A DNA stretch of 63,805 nucleotides from an uncultured cyanobacterium. GTDB lineage: Bacteria > Cyanobacteriota > Cyanobacteriia > Cyanobacteriales > Microcystaceae. The DNA lies in contig CAISPN010000019.1 in the NCBI GenBank assembly GCA_903887375.1, forward strand, positions 1 to 63,805, read 5' to 3'. A program made the position numbers and the translations under genes. Under the pieces are notes generated by a model, which made no database searches, had not been told where the DNA came from, and was given only the letters and a program-made list of their open reading frames with translations. This document shows positions 1-9,849 of this stretch, in pieces. Numbering within the stretch: position 1 is the first letter of the stretch; each line of letters opens with the position of its first letter.

Positions 1-297
1 CAAGATCTATTTGTTCAGCATGATGTCAATGTACATGTGCGACTTGAACTAGGATCCAATGAAGCTATCAAACAGGCTGTTGCTGGAGGACTAGGTCTTT
101 CGGTACTATCCAAGCATACCTTGACCCCTTATTGTCAAGATGTTGTGATTTTAGATATTGAGCACTTTCCCATCCAATGTCGTTGGTATGTCGCTCATCT
201 TGCTGGCAAGGAACTTTCAGTATTGGCACAGTCTTTCCTAGACTATCTTTTGCAACAAAATCCCCCCTTGGTTTTCCCTTTGACTTTAGTCAATTAA
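1..297 (+). CDS. ccmR: LysR-family regulator, C-terminal fragment (CcmR/NdhR-like)
   Basis: The reading frame is open from base 1, so only the last 98 residues of a LysR-type effector-binding domain are present; the DNA-binding N-terminus lies outside the window. The segment LELGSNEAIKQAVAGGLGLS followed by a Phe-Pro-Ile and Trp-Tyr-Val strand is typical of the second subdomain of cyanobacterial CcmR/NdhR/CmpR/RbcR proteins, which sense carbon status. It ends only 31 bp before ndhF3 on the same strand, the position ccmR occupies in several cyanobacteria, so co-transcription with and control of the CO2-uptake operon is a reasonable inference. The family assignment is firm. The choice of ccmR over cmpR or rbcR rests on the neighbourhood. 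Confidence 0.8.
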   Translation, partial: QDLFVQHDVNVHVRLELGSNEAIKQAVAGGLGLSVLSKHTLTPYCQDVVILDIEHFPIQCRWYVAHLAGKELSVLAQSFLDYLLQQNPPLVFPLTLVN

Positions 298-328
298 AAA
301 CTTTAAAATCAATTAAATCATCAGTACT

Positions 329-2176
329 ATGACTTTGGTTAGCCTATCTCATACCCTATGGCTAGTACCTTGCTATGCCTTGGCGGGAACCGTACTAGCT
401 CTTTTGTGGTCACCCCGATTGATTCGTCAAACAGGACCTCGTCCTGCTGGTTATCTAAATCTGCTGCTAACTTTAATTGGCCTTGTCCATAGTGTTTTAG
501 CTTTTATTTATCTAAGCCGAAATCAACTGGAAAATGTCTCATGGCAGTGGTTAACCACTCAAGATCTCTCTATTTCTCTAGATTTACAATTTTCTGCCTT
601 GAGCGCAGGAGCGCTAATTGTAATCTCTGCTTTGAACTTTCTAGCTCAGATCTATGCTATTGGCTATTTAGAAACCGATTGGGGCTGGGCTAGATTTTAC
701 TGCTTAATGGGATTATTCCAGGCTGGGCTTGGTTTTTTGGTAATTTGCAATTCACTGTTTTTTAGCTATGTATTGCTCGAGATTCTCACTCTGGGAACTT
801 ACTTGCTAATAGGTTTTTGGTTTAATCAATCTTTGGTGGTAACTGGAGCTAGAGATGCTTTCTTAACTAAAAGGATAGGAGATCTGATTCTCTTGATGGG
901 AGTAGTTGCCCTTTTGCCGCTGACGCATACCTGGAACTATGACAAACTAGCTCTTTGGGCATCTAACAACCATTTAGATCCTAAATTGCTGACTTTATTG
1001 TCTCTAGCTTTGCTCTCAGGTCCATTAGCTAAATGTGCCCAATTTCCATTACATCTCTGGTTGGATGAAGCAATGGAGGGTCCCCTCCCGGCAACCATCT
1101 TGCGCAATACGCTCGTGGTATCTTCTGGGGCTTGGGTCTTGTTGAAACTAGAGCCAATTTTTGCACTCTCTCCAACAGCTATAAATGTCATGATTTTTAT
1201 CGGCGCGGCAACTGCCCTAGGAGCCTCAGCTATAGCAATTGCTCAAATTGATCTTAAGCGAGCGCTTTCCTATTCAGTCAGCGCTTATATGGGTTTGATC
1301 TTTATAGCAGTGGGAACCAATCACAGTGATAGCGCCTTTATTTTGTTACTCAGCTATTCAGTAGCAATGGCTCTTTTAGTTATGGTCATTGGAGGAATTG
1401 TCTCTAATACTGTCAGTCAAGATCTCACCCAATATGGCGGACTCTGGTCGCGTCGTCCTATCTCTGGATTATGTTATCTCGTAGGAGCTGGAGCTTTAGT
1501 TGGGTTTCCTCCTCTTGGTGGTTTTTGGGCTTTGAGTGAATTACTCAAAGATCAAAGTCCTCTAATTTCTCTAGTGATTCTGCTTGTCAATGGACTGACC
1601 TCATTTAGTGTGATGAGAGAATTTAGCTTGATTTTTGGCGGAGCAATTAAGCCTATCACTACCCGCTCTAGTGAGGTTCTTTGGGCGATGGTTTTACCGA
1701 TGACCAGCCTAGCTGCTATTGCTTTGCATCTACCTTTAATCCTGAGATCTTTAGATCTTTTAGTACCTTTAAATACATCTTCAGCTTTGCTATTGAGTCT
1801 TTCTACCTTGCTAGGAGCTAGTTTGGCTATCTATATATATTCCAATGAGCAAATAGCCAAGCCAGTAACCTTAATTCCTCAGTGGTTAAGAGATTTTTTT
1901 GCCTATGATTTTTACAGCGCCTCGATATATCGTGTGACTATTGTTGCTTTAATCGGCGGTATTTCCAACATAGTCTCCTGGTTGGATCGCTACGTAGTAG
2001 ATGGATTAGTCAATCTAGTTGGATTAGTGACCCTTTTAGGTGGCGAGGGACTTAAATACAACAATAGTGGTCAGGGTCAATCTTACTTGCTTTCTATATT
2101 TTTAAGTTTAGTAGTCTTTGGTCTGCTTATCTGCTGGCCAATCCTCAATAGACTTTCAATGATTTTCATCAGTTAG
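329..2176 (+). CDS. ndhF3: NAD(P)H-quinone oxidoreductase subunit F3 (low-CO2 inducible NDH-1MS)
   Basis: This 615-residue polytopic membrane protein belongs to the NuoL/NdhF antiporter-like family. Proton-channel helices carry the conserved charged positions, including a Lys in the ARDAFLTKRIGDLILLMG segment near residue 180 and the PLPATILRN motif near 255. The length matches NdhF3 and is shorter than respiratory NdhF1. With NdhD3 and CupA it forms the distal arm of the thylakoid NDH-1MS complex, which couples ferredoxin-driven electron flow to CO2 hydration. It is followed after 13 bp by ndhD3 and 15 bp later by cupA, the standard operon order. The ATG at 329 fits homologue length. Confidence 0.95.
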   Translation: MTLVSLSHTLWLVPCYALAGTVLALLWSPRLIRQTGPRPAGYLNLLLTLIGLVHSVLAFIYLSRNQLENVSWQWLTTQDLSISLDLQFSALSAGALIVISALNFLAQIYAIGYLETDWGWARFYCLMGLFQAGLGFLVICNSLFFSYVLLEILTLGTYLLIGFWFNQSLVVTGARDAFLTKRIGDLILLMGVVALLPLTHTWNYDKLALWASNNHLDPKLLTLLSLALLSGPLAKCAQFPLHLWLDEAMEGPLPATILRNTLVVSSGAWVLLKLEPIFALSPTAINVMIFIGAATALGASAIAIAQIDLKRALSYSVSAYMGLIFIAVGTNHSDSAFILLLSYSVAMALLVMVIGGIVSNTVSQDLTQYGGLWSRRPISGLCYLVGAGALVGFPPLGGFWALSELLKDQSPLISLVILLVNGLTSFSVMREFSLIFGGAIKPITTRSSEVLWAMVLPMTSLAAIALHLPLILRSLDLLVPLNTSSALLLSLSTLLGASLAIYIYSNEQIAKPVTLIPQWLRDFFAYDFYSASIYRVTIVALIGGISNIVSWLDRYVVDGLVNLVGLVTLLGGEGLKYNNSGQGQSYLLSIFLSLVVFGLLICWPILNRLSMIFIS

Positions 2177-2189
2177 GAGAAGTAATAAC

Positions 2190-3638
2190 ATGTTGAGTAC
2201 TTTGATGATAATTCCCGTTTTGGCTTCTTTAGTAGTAGCCTTAGCGCCTAAAAACTCTCGCCAAATTACAATTTTTGCCATAAGTGGAGCCTTTGCTTGG
2301 TCACTCTATTTACTATGGCAATTTGACAGTAGTAATAGCCAAATGCAATTTAGTGAGTACATGGCTTGGCTGCCCCATCTGGGTTTGACCTATAGTCTGG
2401 GGGTAGATGGTCTTTCTTTGCCTCTGGTAGTTCTCAATGGACTAGTTACTTTGGTTGCTCTTTTTACCATAGAAGATAATATCGAAAGATCCCGTTTACA
2501 CTATTGCCTGATTCTTTTAATCAATGCTGGAATTACTGGAGCATTAGTTGCTCAAAATCTACTGCTGTTTATCCTTTTTTATGAGCTAGAGCTGATTCCT
2601 TTTTATTTAATGATTTCTATTTGGGGAAGTCAAAAAAGTGGTTATGCAGCCATCAAGTTTCTACTCTATACAGCAGTCTCAGGGCTTTTAGTCTTGGCAG
2701 CCTTTTTAGGGATGAATCAAGGCAGTTTTGACTATAGTAATATAGCGGTTGATTCTTTTTCCCTCAAAGCTCAGTTAATACTTTTAACCTTAGTAATAGT
2801 AGGTTTTGCTATCAAGGTTCCTTTGGTTCCTCTACATACTTGGTTGCCTGATGCCTATACCGAAGCAAGTCCAGCTACTACTATTTTGCTAGGTGGAATT
2901 TTAGCTAAGTTAGGTACCTATGGCTTGATTCGCTTCGGTTTAGAACTTTTCCCTACAGCTTGGGCTTTAGTAGCACCGGGGCTTTCTATAATCGGAACTC
3001 TCAGCGTACTTTATGGAGCTTTAGGGGCAATTGCTCAAAAAGATATCAAGCGGATGGTGGCTTATAGTTCAATTGGGCATATGGGCTATATCTTAGTAGC
3101 AGCAGCCGCGGCCAATAGATTGAGCATTCTTGGTTCAGTGGCCCAGATGATCAGCCATGGTCTGATTTTGGCCTTGCTATTTTATCTAGTTGCCATTGTA
3201 GAGAGAAAAACCGGGACTAGAGATCTTGATATTCTCAATGGCTTGATGAATCCTATTCGGGGACTACCGCTAATTAGTGGGCTTTTAATTCTAGGGGGTA
3301 TGGCCAGCGCCGGTATTCCTGGGCTAGTAGGATTTGTAGCTGAATTTATAGTTTTTCAGGGAAGTTTCTCGAGCTTTCCTGTAGCAACTCTACTGTGTAT
3401 TATCGCTTCTGGTTTGACGGCTGTTTATTTTGTGATTTTGCTCAATCGTACCTGCTTTGGCAAGTTAGACAATGAACTGGCTTACTATCCCAAGGTGACC
3501 TTGAGAGAATCCCTACCTCCAGTTATCCTCACTATCATCATCATAATTCTTGGCCTGCAGCCCAATCTACTGCTTGCACCTATGCAGGCAACAACCGATA
3601 GTCTATCTCTGATTAATACCCAAATTGCCAATCTTTAG
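2190..3638 (+). CDS. ndhD3: NAD(P)H-quinone oxidoreductase subunit D3 (NDH-1MS)
   Basis: This is a 482-residue NuoM/NdhD-type proton-pumping subunit of about fourteen membrane helices. Visible hallmarks are the glutamate in FILFYELELIPFYLMISIWG (about residues 126-145) and the KVPLVPLHTWLPDAYTEASP loop (about 210-229). It lies between ndhF3 and cupA, which separates it from NdhD1, D2 and D4 paralogues by context. A purine-rich ribosome site (GGAGAAG) precedes the ATG. It works in the thylakoid membrane beside NdhF3 and supplies the platform for the CO2-converting CupA protein. Confidence 0.95.
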   Translation: MLSTLMIIPVLASLVVALAPKNSRQITIFAISGAFAWSLYLLWQFDSSNSQMQFSEYMAWLPHLGLTYSLGVDGLSLPLVVLNGLVTLVALFTIEDNIERSRLHYCLILLINAGITGALVAQNLLLFILFYELELIPFYLMISIWGSQKSGYAAIKFLLYTAVSGLLVLAAFLGMNQGSFDYSNIAVDSFSLKAQLILLTLVIVGFAIKVPLVPLHTWLPDAYTEASPATTILLGGILAKLGTYGLIRFGLELFPTAWALVAPGLSIIGTLSVLYGALGAIAQKDIKRMVAYSSIGHMGYILVAAAAANRLSILGSVAQMISHGLILALLFYLVAIVERKTGTRDLDILNGLMNPIRGLPLISGLLILGGMASAGIPGLVGFVAEFIVFQGSFSSFPVATLLCIIASGLTAVYFVILLNRTCFGKLDNELAYYPKVTLRESLPPVILTIIIIILGLQPNLLLAPMQATTDSLSLINTQIANL

Positions 3639-3653
3639 GAGTTTTAAAAAATT

Positions 3654-4943
3654 ATGAACAGTATTGTTACCAAGTTACCCCCCTCAAATCATCCTCATGC
3701 TGATATTATTCACAGACTAGAACTTGGCGGATCGATGCTACCTGATACTCCAGAAAATCTCATGCAGATCATTGGAATTTATAAAGCCTATGCTGTTCCA
3801 ATGGACTTTTATTGGCGAAATTTACTCTATATTGCCGAGAGGGTATTTTTAAACCCATTACCTTTTTTTAAATATTTTCTACCCCAAGAATATCTAGATT
3901 TGCCCAATCATTATGCCGGTGAAGGTGCAGATTTGAGAGTATGGCGCGGCGCAGCTACTGCCCATGGTGAATTGCTGGAATTTATGAACAAGGGCAAAAC
4001 CTTTAAAATGCCTCGTCTATTGCATCATCTCTGGCATGATCGCATCAATATGGAATTTGCTGAAGCCTGTATGCAGGCGATGTTATGGCATGGTCGAGAT
4101 ATGGGTTTGGGTAAATTTGATGCCTATCTCGATAGCGAAGAATATCGAGCAAATGCAGATCGTGCTATCAAGGCTTATTTTGCAGGCAATCCCTTGATGC
4201 TCAATTTATATAGGCTGTTTCCAGAGATGTTTATTGAGCAGGTACGTGTTATGTCCTACTATTCCAATCTAGGGCTATTTTGGGAAGTGATGGCCCCGGT
4301 TTTCTTTGAAATGTCTGATATTTATGATGAGGGAGGATTTAAAGGGGTTCCTGATGCTATGAACTTCCTGGTCAATGGGATCTTTGCTGTTGCTTCTCGT
4401 CCTATCTATCACAATGTCTACATCAAGGGACAGCAATATGAAATAGTCCCTAAATCTCAAGGTTTTAATTGGTTAAATGAGGCTGCTCTTCCCTATGTTG
4501 AAGCTGTATTTTATCGAACAGCTCCTTTTCGTGGGACCAAGTCTTATAATGCCCAAGCCAAGCAAGTTCCAGATCAGCAAAAGGACTTTCACTATGGTAT
4601 TCTCTATGCCGATGTCTTTCCTGTGGGAACTGCTGGAATTCCGCCTACACTTTTAATGGATGATATGTATCATTTTTTGCCGGACTATCTAGTTAAGTAT
4701 TATCAAAAGCACTGTAGAGGAGAAGATGACATCTTGGTCCAGTTGGGCATAACCTTTCAGCGCTCAATGTACAATGTCACCTCAGCGGTAATCCAGGCTC
4801 TTAGAACTGCCACATCATATCCTCTAGATGATCCTGATCCTGAACATCTGCTGGCTAATCGCAAGTTTTATGAAGCTCAAATGGACCGCTTTTTGAGACC
4901 AGAAGCAAGGCTGCGCGATATTCAAGATCCCAATTATCGTTAA
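3654..4943 (+). CDS. cupA: CO2 hydration protein CupA (ChpY)
   Basis: This 429-residue soluble protein matches CupA/ChpY throughout. In the known NDH-1MS complex CupA sits on NdhF3/NdhD3 and carries a zinc site thought to convert CO2 to bicarbonate at the expense of electron transport. A His/Arg-rich segment, LLHHLWHDRINMEFAEACMQ (residues 122-141), contains the region expected to hold the zinc ligands. It is the third gene of the ndhF3-ndhD3-cupA run, 15 bp after ndhD3. ChpX/CupB is the constitutive paralogue; the ndhF3/ndhD3 context decides for CupA. The small cupS/fasciclin gene that often follows is not present here. Confidence 0.94.
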   Translation: MNSIVTKLPPSNHPHADIIHRLELGGSMLPDTPENLMQIIGIYKAYAVPMDFYWRNLLYIAERVFLNPLPFFKYFLPQEYLDLPNHYAGEGADLRVWRGAATAHGELLEFMNKGKTFKMPRLLHHLWHDRINMEFAEACMQAMLWHGRDMGLGKFDAYLDSEEYRANADRAIKAYFAGNPLMLNLYRLFPEMFIEQVRVMSYYSNLGLFWEVMAPVFFEMSDIYDEGGFKGVPDAMNFLVNGIFAVASRPIYHNVYIKGQQYEIVPKSQGFNWLNEAALPYVEAVFYRTAPFRGTKSYNAQAKQVPDQQKDFHYGILYADVFPVGTAGIPPTLLMDDMYHFLPDYLVKYYQKHCRGEDDILVQLGITFQRSMYNVTSAVIQALRTATSYPLDDPDPEHLLANRKFYEAQMDRFLRPEARLRDIQDPNYR

Positions 4944-5008
4944 TTTCAAGCATATAACCAGATAAAAAAGTTAGATTATATACATAAGCAAAATTTTCTT
5001 TAATCGTT

Positions 5009-5470
5009 GTGTATAAACATCTTCACTTTTTGGTTATGGGGTTAAGCCTGCTATCGCTGCCAGTATTAGCGCAGCAGGCTAATTTTTCCACCTTGACTCT
5101 TGAGAAAGGTTTTGACAGTAGCAAAGCTTTTGTGATGGGTTATACTGGCGGTACCTTTTCATTAGCCAATATAGCTAAGGTCGATTCCCAAAATCGTCCT
5201 TGTATAGGCTACGGGGCTGCCGCCAATCGAGATCATCTATTGGTTCTCAAAAGTGATTTTCCTAAGCTCAAACTCCTAGTAGAGAGCGATGAGCATGGAA
5301 CGACATTGTTGATTAAGGATAATAAAACCAAGACTATAAGTTGTGTATTTGGCAAAGCTGCCCAGATCCAGGCTGAAAACTGGGCTAGCGGAGAATATGA
5401 AGTCTGGGTCGGATCGATAGATCCTGGTAAAAGAATTGCCTATCGCTTGAAAGCCGAATCAGTTTACTAA
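5009..5470 (+). CDS. Exported protein of unknown function
   Basis: A 153-residue product begins with a plausible Sec signal ([21 protein letters not shown], cleavage before QQAN). The mature part has two Cys (CIGYG and SCVFG) that could form a disulphide, and a C-terminal [17 protein letters not shown] strand resembling small exported beta-rich cyanobacterial proteins. I do not recognise a named family. It starts at GTG 65 bp after cupA, so it may be read from the CO2-uptake operon or from its own promoter. It occupies the place of cupS but shows no fasciclin motif. Its last 12 bp overlap the 3' end of the convergent dnaE gene. Confidence 0.7.
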   Translation: MYKHLHFLVMGLSLLSLPVLAQQANFSTLTLEKGFDSSKAFVMGYTGGTFSLANIAKVDSQNRPCIGYGAAANRDHLLVLKSDFPKLKLLVESDEHGTTLLIKDNKTKTISCVFGKAAQIQAENWASGEYEVWVGSIDPGKRIAYRLKAESVY

Positions 5471-6769
5471 AGCCTGACAAGAAGCATTAAAATTGGCTTT
5501 TTCCAATGATTCTAAGGTTAGACTGGCATCTTGAGCCCAGAATTTTTCTCCTAGACGGATAATATAACGCTCGTTGCCATCGTTGATTATGGCAATTACT
5601 GGAACTTTAGATCTGCCTGTTCCTGCTTGGAGGATGAGTTTTAGTTGAGTCTGTCTCTCAGGTGTAGTGGCATCATGAGGGGTTAGTTCAAGCTTAATAT
5701 ATTTAACTTGTTCGACTGGTTCAGCATCTTCAATAATCAGCTGAACTCTATCGTCTCTAAAGTCAACCTTGCCCCATAACATCAGATGACTATCTTTGAG
5801 CAAAAATGGCTCTAGTCGGCTAAACGCATCAGAAAAAACAACTGCTTCTACCGAACCAGTAGCATCTTCTATGCTCAAAAAAGCCATAGCAGTGTTGTTC
5901 TTGGTCATATGTCTTTTAACCTCAGTGAGCATAGCTACTGCTGAGACCTTCTGTCTAGCTCGCAATGTACCCAGTTCTCCTAGATTCACTGGAGAGAGCA
6001 GCTCTAAAGACTGTTTTACAGCATGTAAAGGATGTTGTGAAAGATAGAAGCCGAGATGTTCTTTTTCCAGTTTTAACTTATCCTGCATGGAAAAATCTTC
6101 GACATTAGGAGCGCTAGGAGCTTCTTCTGGTATTGATTGAGCATCAATTTGTAAATCAAACAGACTCATTTGTCCACTATCTCGATCCCTTGCTTTTTTT
6201 TGCGCCCAAGGAATGACAAATTCTAGATCATGGAGCAGTTGGTTACGATTGGGATTGAGGCTATCAAATGCTCCAGCATAGATGAGAGTTTCTAAGGCTC
6301 TTCGATTGGCCATTTGCAGATCGATCCTTTGACAGAAATCGGCTAAAGATTTAAAAGATCCATCTTCTCTGACTTTGATGATTGCTTCAATTGCCCCTTC
6401 ACCTAAATTGGGAACTGCTAATAGTCCAAAGAGAATCTTTTGACCAACAGGAGTAAAATCTTTGTAGGATTGGTTTATATCAGGTGGTTTCACCTCGATA
6501 TTCATTTTTTGACAATTTTCCCGATATTTCTCGATCTTCTCTTTACTATCACTGCTAGCACTGAGCAATGCTGTCATATATTCAACAGGATAGTTGGCCT
6601 TGAGGTATGCCGTCTGGTAAGTGACATAGGCATAAGCCGTCGAGTGGGACTTGTTGAAACAATTAGAGGCAAGCAAGCCATTTTCCAAGACAAAATTATG
6701 GTCTTTTGCAAGGCCAATATCAAAGCAATCCTGGATGCCTAAACTGCGGCGGGAGATTATTTTAACCAT
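5459..6769 (-). CDS. dnaE-c: DNA polymerase III alpha, C-terminal half, with split-intein Int-C
   Basis: The first 36 residues are a DnaE split-intein C-fragment: block F-like [20 protein letters not shown] ends in the splice-junction Asn36, followed by the +1 extein Cys-Phe-Asn. The remaining 400 residues are the end of the replicative polymerase alpha subunit, beginning [19 protein letters not shown] and including a helix-hairpin-helix region ([17 protein letters not shown]) and an OB-fold near the C-terminus. In cyanobacteria this half is joined by protein trans-splicing to an N-half encoded elsewhere, which is not in this window. It begins 6 bp after fumC, suggesting co-transcription. The ATG at 6769 gives exactly the usual 36-residue Int-C. 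Confidence 0.96.
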   Translation of the reverse strand: MVKIISRRSLGIQDCFDIGLAKDHNFVLENGLLASNCFNKSHSTAYAYVTYQTAYLKANYPVEYMTALLSASSDSKEKIEKYRENCQKMNIEVKPPDINQSYKDFTPVGQKILFGLLAVPNLGEGAIEAIIKVREDGSFKSLADFCQRIDLQMANRRALETLIYAGAFDSLNPNRNQLLHDLEFVIPWAQKKARDRDSGQMSLFDLQIDAQSIPEEAPSAPNVEDFSMQDKLKLEKEHLGFYLSQHPLHAVKQSLELLSPVNLGELGTLRARQKVSAVAMLTEVKRHMTKNNTAMAFLSIEDATGSVEAVVFSDAFSRLEPFLLKDSHLMLWGKVDFRDDRVQLIIEDAEPVEQVKYIKLELTPHDATTPERQTQLKLILQAGTGRSKVPVIAIINDGNERYIIRLGEKFWAQDASLTLESLEKANFNASCQALVN

Positions 6770-6775
6770 AGTTGA

Positions 6776-8167
6776 TTAGCCCTGAGGTGAGAGCATATCG
6801 CCAGGGCGTACCAAAGAGGCGAATTCCTCTTTAGTTAGTATACCCAATTTGACTGCAGCTTCTTGTAAAGTAATCCCTTCACTATGAGCTTTTTTAGCTA
6901 CAGCAGCAGCTCTATCATAGCCAATATGGGGATTAAGCGCTGTTACTAACATTAAAGAATTATTTAAATGTGTGGCAATTTGCTCTAGATTTGGCTGCAA
7001 ACCTATCAACATATGTTCTCTAAAACTGTGGCATGCAGAACTTAAAAGCTCAACTGAGTTGAGATAGTTAAAGATCATAACTGGTTTGAAGACATTTAAT
7101 TCAAAATTTCCCTGACTGCCAGAAAGAGCAATTGTAGTATCATTGCCAATTACTTGAGCGCAGACCATCGTCATTGCTTCACATTGAGTGGGGTTGACTT
7201 TACCAGGCATGATTGAAGATCCTGGTTCATTGGCAGGTAAAATGAGCTCTCCAAGTCCACAACGTGGGCCAGAGCCTAACCACCGAATATCATTGGCGAT
7301 TTTCATCAGTGAGCAAGCTAGAGTTTTGAGAGCTCCGCTCGAGCTCACCAAACCATCATGAGATGCCAAGGCAGCGAATTTATTTTCAGCGCTGACAAAA
7401 GACATATTGGTCAAAGTGGCTATTTCTTTGGCTACCATATCTGCAAAATCTCGATGAGTATTAAGCCCAGTACCAACAGCAGTTCCCCCAATAGCCAGTT
7501 CATAAAGATCATTTAAACTATTTTCAATTCTAGTTAGATCTTTAGATAATTGTGAATGATAGCCAGAGAATTCTTGTCCTAGGGTAAGGGGTACAGCATC
7601 CATTAAATGAGTACGCCCAACTTTAATAATTTCAGCAAATTCTTGTGATTTTTGCCCAAATAGACTAATTAGATCTTTAAGTTCAGGTAATAATTTTTCC
7701 TTAAGTGAAAGAACTGCAGCAATATGCATTGCTGTGGGAAAAGTATCATTTGAAGATTGGGACATATTGACGTGATCATTGGGATGGATAGGGCTTTTGC
7801 TACCCAAGGTTCCACCAAAAAGCTCAATAGCTCTATTGGAGATCACTTCATTGACATTCATATTGGTCTGTGTTCCACTGCCTGTTTGCCAGACCTTGAG
7901 AGGAAAATGATCGTCTAGAGCTCCAGAGATTACTTCATCAGCAGCTTGGATGATCAATTTAGCTAGATCTTTATCGAGTTTACCCAAATTTTGATTGACA
8001 AGAGCAGCAGATTTTTTGAGAATGCCAAAAGATCTTATAACCTCTTTGGGCATCAGATCTGCTCCTATATCAAAATAGTATAGAGATCTTTGCGTTTGCG
8101 CTCCCCAATAGCGATCACTTTTTACTGCTATTGAACCTATGCTGTCTGTCTCTTGCCTGAAGCTCAT
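6776..8167 (-). CDS. fumC: Class II fumarate hydratase
   Basis: This 463-residue enzyme of the aspartase/fumarase family interconverts fumarate and malate in the cytosol. It carries the family signature [13 protein letters not shown] near residue 317 and the substrate-site segment [14 protein letters not shown] near 122-135. The length is normal for class II fumarase. It is transcribed divergently from ndhS with a 65-bp AT-rich gap to the ndhS ATG, and is followed after 6 bp by the dnaE C-half. Argininosuccinate lyase and aspartase share the fold, but the Gln/Asn-rich [15 protein letters not shown] segment supports fumarase. Confidence 0.96.
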   Translation of the reverse strand: MSFRQETDSIGSIAVKSDRYWGAQTQRSLYYFDIGADLMPKEVIRSFGILKKSAALVNQNLGKLDKDLAKLIIQAADEVISGALDDHFPLKVWQTGSGTQTNMNVNEVISNRAIELFGGTLGSKSPIHPNDHVNMSQSSNDTFPTAMHIAAVLSLKEKLLPELKDLISLFGQKSQEFAEIIKVGRTHLMDAVPLTLGQEFSGYHSQLSKDLTRIENSLNDLYELAIGGTAVGTGLNTHRDFADMVAKEIATLTNMSFVSAENKFAALASHDGLVSSSGALKTLACSLMKIANDIRWLGSGPRCGLGELILPANEPGSSIMPGKVNPTQCEAMTMVCAQVIGNDTTIALSGSQGNFELNVFKPVMIFNYLNSVELLSSACHSFREHMLIGLQPNLEQIATHLNNSLMLVTALNPHIGYDRAAAVAKKAHSEGITLQEAAVKLGILTKEEFASLVRPGDMLSPQG

Positions 8168-8232
8168 ATTTTTCTGCTTAAATTTATATATAATTCATAA
8201 TAGTTGTAAATAAATTATTTAACTTGAAAAAA

Positions 8233-8424
8233 ATGATTTTACCTGGTACAATTGTCAAGATTGTCAACCCCAATGATACCTATTACCGCTTTGAAGGCTT
8301 AGTACAGAGAATCACTGATGGCAAGGTTGCTGTACTATTCGAAGGTGGCAATTGGGACAAGATAGTGACCTTCAAGCTTACTGAGGTTCAAGAAGTAGAA
8401 TTGACAACTCCTGCTAAAAAATAA
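8233..8424 (+). CDS. ndhS: NDH-1 ferredoxin-binding subunit S
   Basis: This 63-residue SH3-like protein matches NdhS (PF11623, earlier DUF3252; plant CRR31), with the motifs [16 protein letters not shown] and [15 protein letters not shown]. NdhS sits on the peripheral arm of photosynthetic NDH-1 and helps dock reduced ferredoxin. I chose ATG 8233 because homologues begin with MILPG; an upstream TTG at 8224 would only add Leu/Met-Lys-Lys. It is followed after 14 bp by the gene at 8439 on the same strand. Together with ndhF3/ndhD3/cupA it shows a functional ferredoxin-driven NDH-1 in this organism. Confidence 0.9.
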   Translation: MILPGTIVKIVNPNDTYYRFEGLVQRITDGKVAVLFEGGNWDKIVTFKLTEVQEVELTTPAKK

Positions 8425-8438
8425 GTTTAGTTTAAATT

Positions 8439-9071
8439 ATGCGGTTGCCCCAATTCAATAGTGAGCGTCTTGACCCCAAGCATATTGGGGAAGTTATTGA
8501 GACTGCCACTAGCGAGTATTTAGCCCAGTGTCTTGATTCTGAGCAGTTGAGCTTTCCTGCTGTGCCTCCTTTTGGCAGTTGGGTCAAAGCCAAAGATGAA
8601 GAGTCAGATAATATCATCTTTGGGGTTGTGACCCATGCTACTACCAGTCCAATAGATTCTGTACATAGAGCCAGGGCCTTGGGACTATCACTAGATCAGC
8701 TCAGACAACAGCAGCCACAGATATTTGCCATGTTAAAAACTGAATTTAAGGTGAGCTTGGTAGGCTTTGAAACCAATCAAGGCCAGTCACTCTATCAGTA
8801 CTTTCCACCAAGGCCCCCTCAGATCCATCAAGCTGTCTACCAATGTGACGCGCAAGAGGTGCTCAGATTTAGCCAGAAGTTGGATTTTCTGCGTATTTTG
8901 CTCCAAGTTAGTTATGTTCCTGTTGAGCCATTGATAGCGGCAGTAATTAGAGAAATCTATTTCTTGAGAGCTTCTGATCGCAATTGGTTAGTCAGAGTAG
9001 GTAGGCAGTTGAGTATTCTGCTCAAAGATGACTATGACCGTTTAAGTTACATCCTTTCACAAATTCATTGA
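8439..9071 (+). CDS. HAS-barrel-like conserved cyanobacterial protein
   Basis: A 210-residue soluble protein. Its N-terminal third (FGSWVKAKDEESDNIIFGVVTHATTS, about residues 48-73, quoted in part) resembles the HAS barrel found at the start of HerA-type ATPases, and the rest is helical. Cyanobacteria carry stand-alone proteins of this kind with no assigned function. It lies 14 bp downstream of ndhS, so the two probably share a transcript; whether that reflects a link with NDH-1 is unknown. The family call is from memory of the motif pattern and is tentative. Its stop is 8 bp from the stop of the convergent gene at 9080. Confidence 0.6.
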   Translation: MRLPQFNSERLDPKHIGEVIETATSEYLAQCLDSEQLSFPAVPPFGSWVKAKDEESDNIIFGVVTHATTSPIDSVHRARALGLSLDQLRQQQPQIFAMLKTEFKVSLVGFETNQGQSLYQYFPPRPPQIHQAVYQCDAQEVLRFSQKLDFLRILLQVSYVPVEPLIAAVIREIYFLRASDRNWLVRVGRQLSILLKDDYDRLSYILSQIH

Positions 9072-9079
9072 AATGCGCT

Positions 9080-9820
9080 CTAACTAGCTACTTTCTGGCT
9101 GACTTTGATGGGAATATTCAAAGGCATTTGATCTTGAGCAAGCGCTTCTAGTAGAGCTTTTTTAACTAGAGGATCTTTTTCTCTGCTGAGCATTATCTTG
9201 TAATAGTCTTGCAGGGGATGAGTGGAATTTTGTAATCCTGCTAACTGGCGAATTGCTATGAGTCTTTTGAGAGGATCGCTATTGGTTAAATCAACTAGAT
9301 AAGAATCAAAGTCGTTCTGCTTTGAACCTTTGTCCCAAATCTGCCAGCCCAGCAAAGAAATAACCAACAAAGTGCCAAGGCCTTGTAATATTGAGCCTAC
9401 CGCTAACCAGCGATTTTCTACATCAGACCAGATGCAGGCAAAACCAAAAGTAGTAATCGCAGAGAGCCCTCCACTGACTACAGAAATCATCAACTTGCGA
9501 TTAAGTCCTGATAAGTACTCTTGCCACAATCTGGTGATCGATGGCAAAGTTTGAAGGGTATAGACTGCCACCATAATTGCAACTCCGGCAGTTGTCGCTA
9601 CAACTATCTGCCAGTTCCATAAGAACATATAGACAAGTAACAAGATCGCTAAGCAATAGAGAAAAGTTTTCTGGGTTTTTCTCTTGTTAGAAAACTTAAT
9701 AATTTCTAATATTAAATGCCTCAGACCTTTGAGGGATTGAGAGAGAAGTTTTTTTGTTAGACGCCTGTTGTAATAGCTTCTCTGATAGGTCTTCACGCTA
9801 GTAAAAGTATAATCACTCAT
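9080..9820 (-). CDS. Membrane protein with C-terminal armadillo/HEAT-like repeat
   Basis: A 246-residue protein: basic N-terminus, then two hydrophobic helices (about residues 52-90, VYMFLWNWQIVVATTAGVAI), two more near 112-160, and a C-terminal helical segment (LTNSDPLKRLIAIRQLAGLQ) typical of HEAT/armadillo repeats. Similar proteins are annotated in cyanobacteria as armadillo-type fold membrane proteins without known role. It begins 29 bp after the stop of the response regulator at 9850 on the same strand, so it may be the last gene of the 12035-9080 minus-strand unit. Confidence 0.6.
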   Translation of the reverse strand: MSDYTFTSVKTYQRSYYNRRLTKKLLSQSLKGLRHLILEIIKFSNKRKTQKTFLYCLAILLLVYMFLWNWQIVVATTAGVAIMVAVYTLQTLPSITRLWQEYLSGLNRKLMISVVSGGLSAITTFGFACIWSDVENRWLAVGSILQGLGTLLVISLLGWQIWDKGSKQNDFDSYLVDLTNSDPLKRLIAIRQLAGLQNSTHPLQDYYKIMLSREKDPLVKKALLEALAQDQMPLNIPIKVSQKVAS

Positions 9821-9849
9821 GTAAGTCTAGCACAGATTATCTCTTTAAA

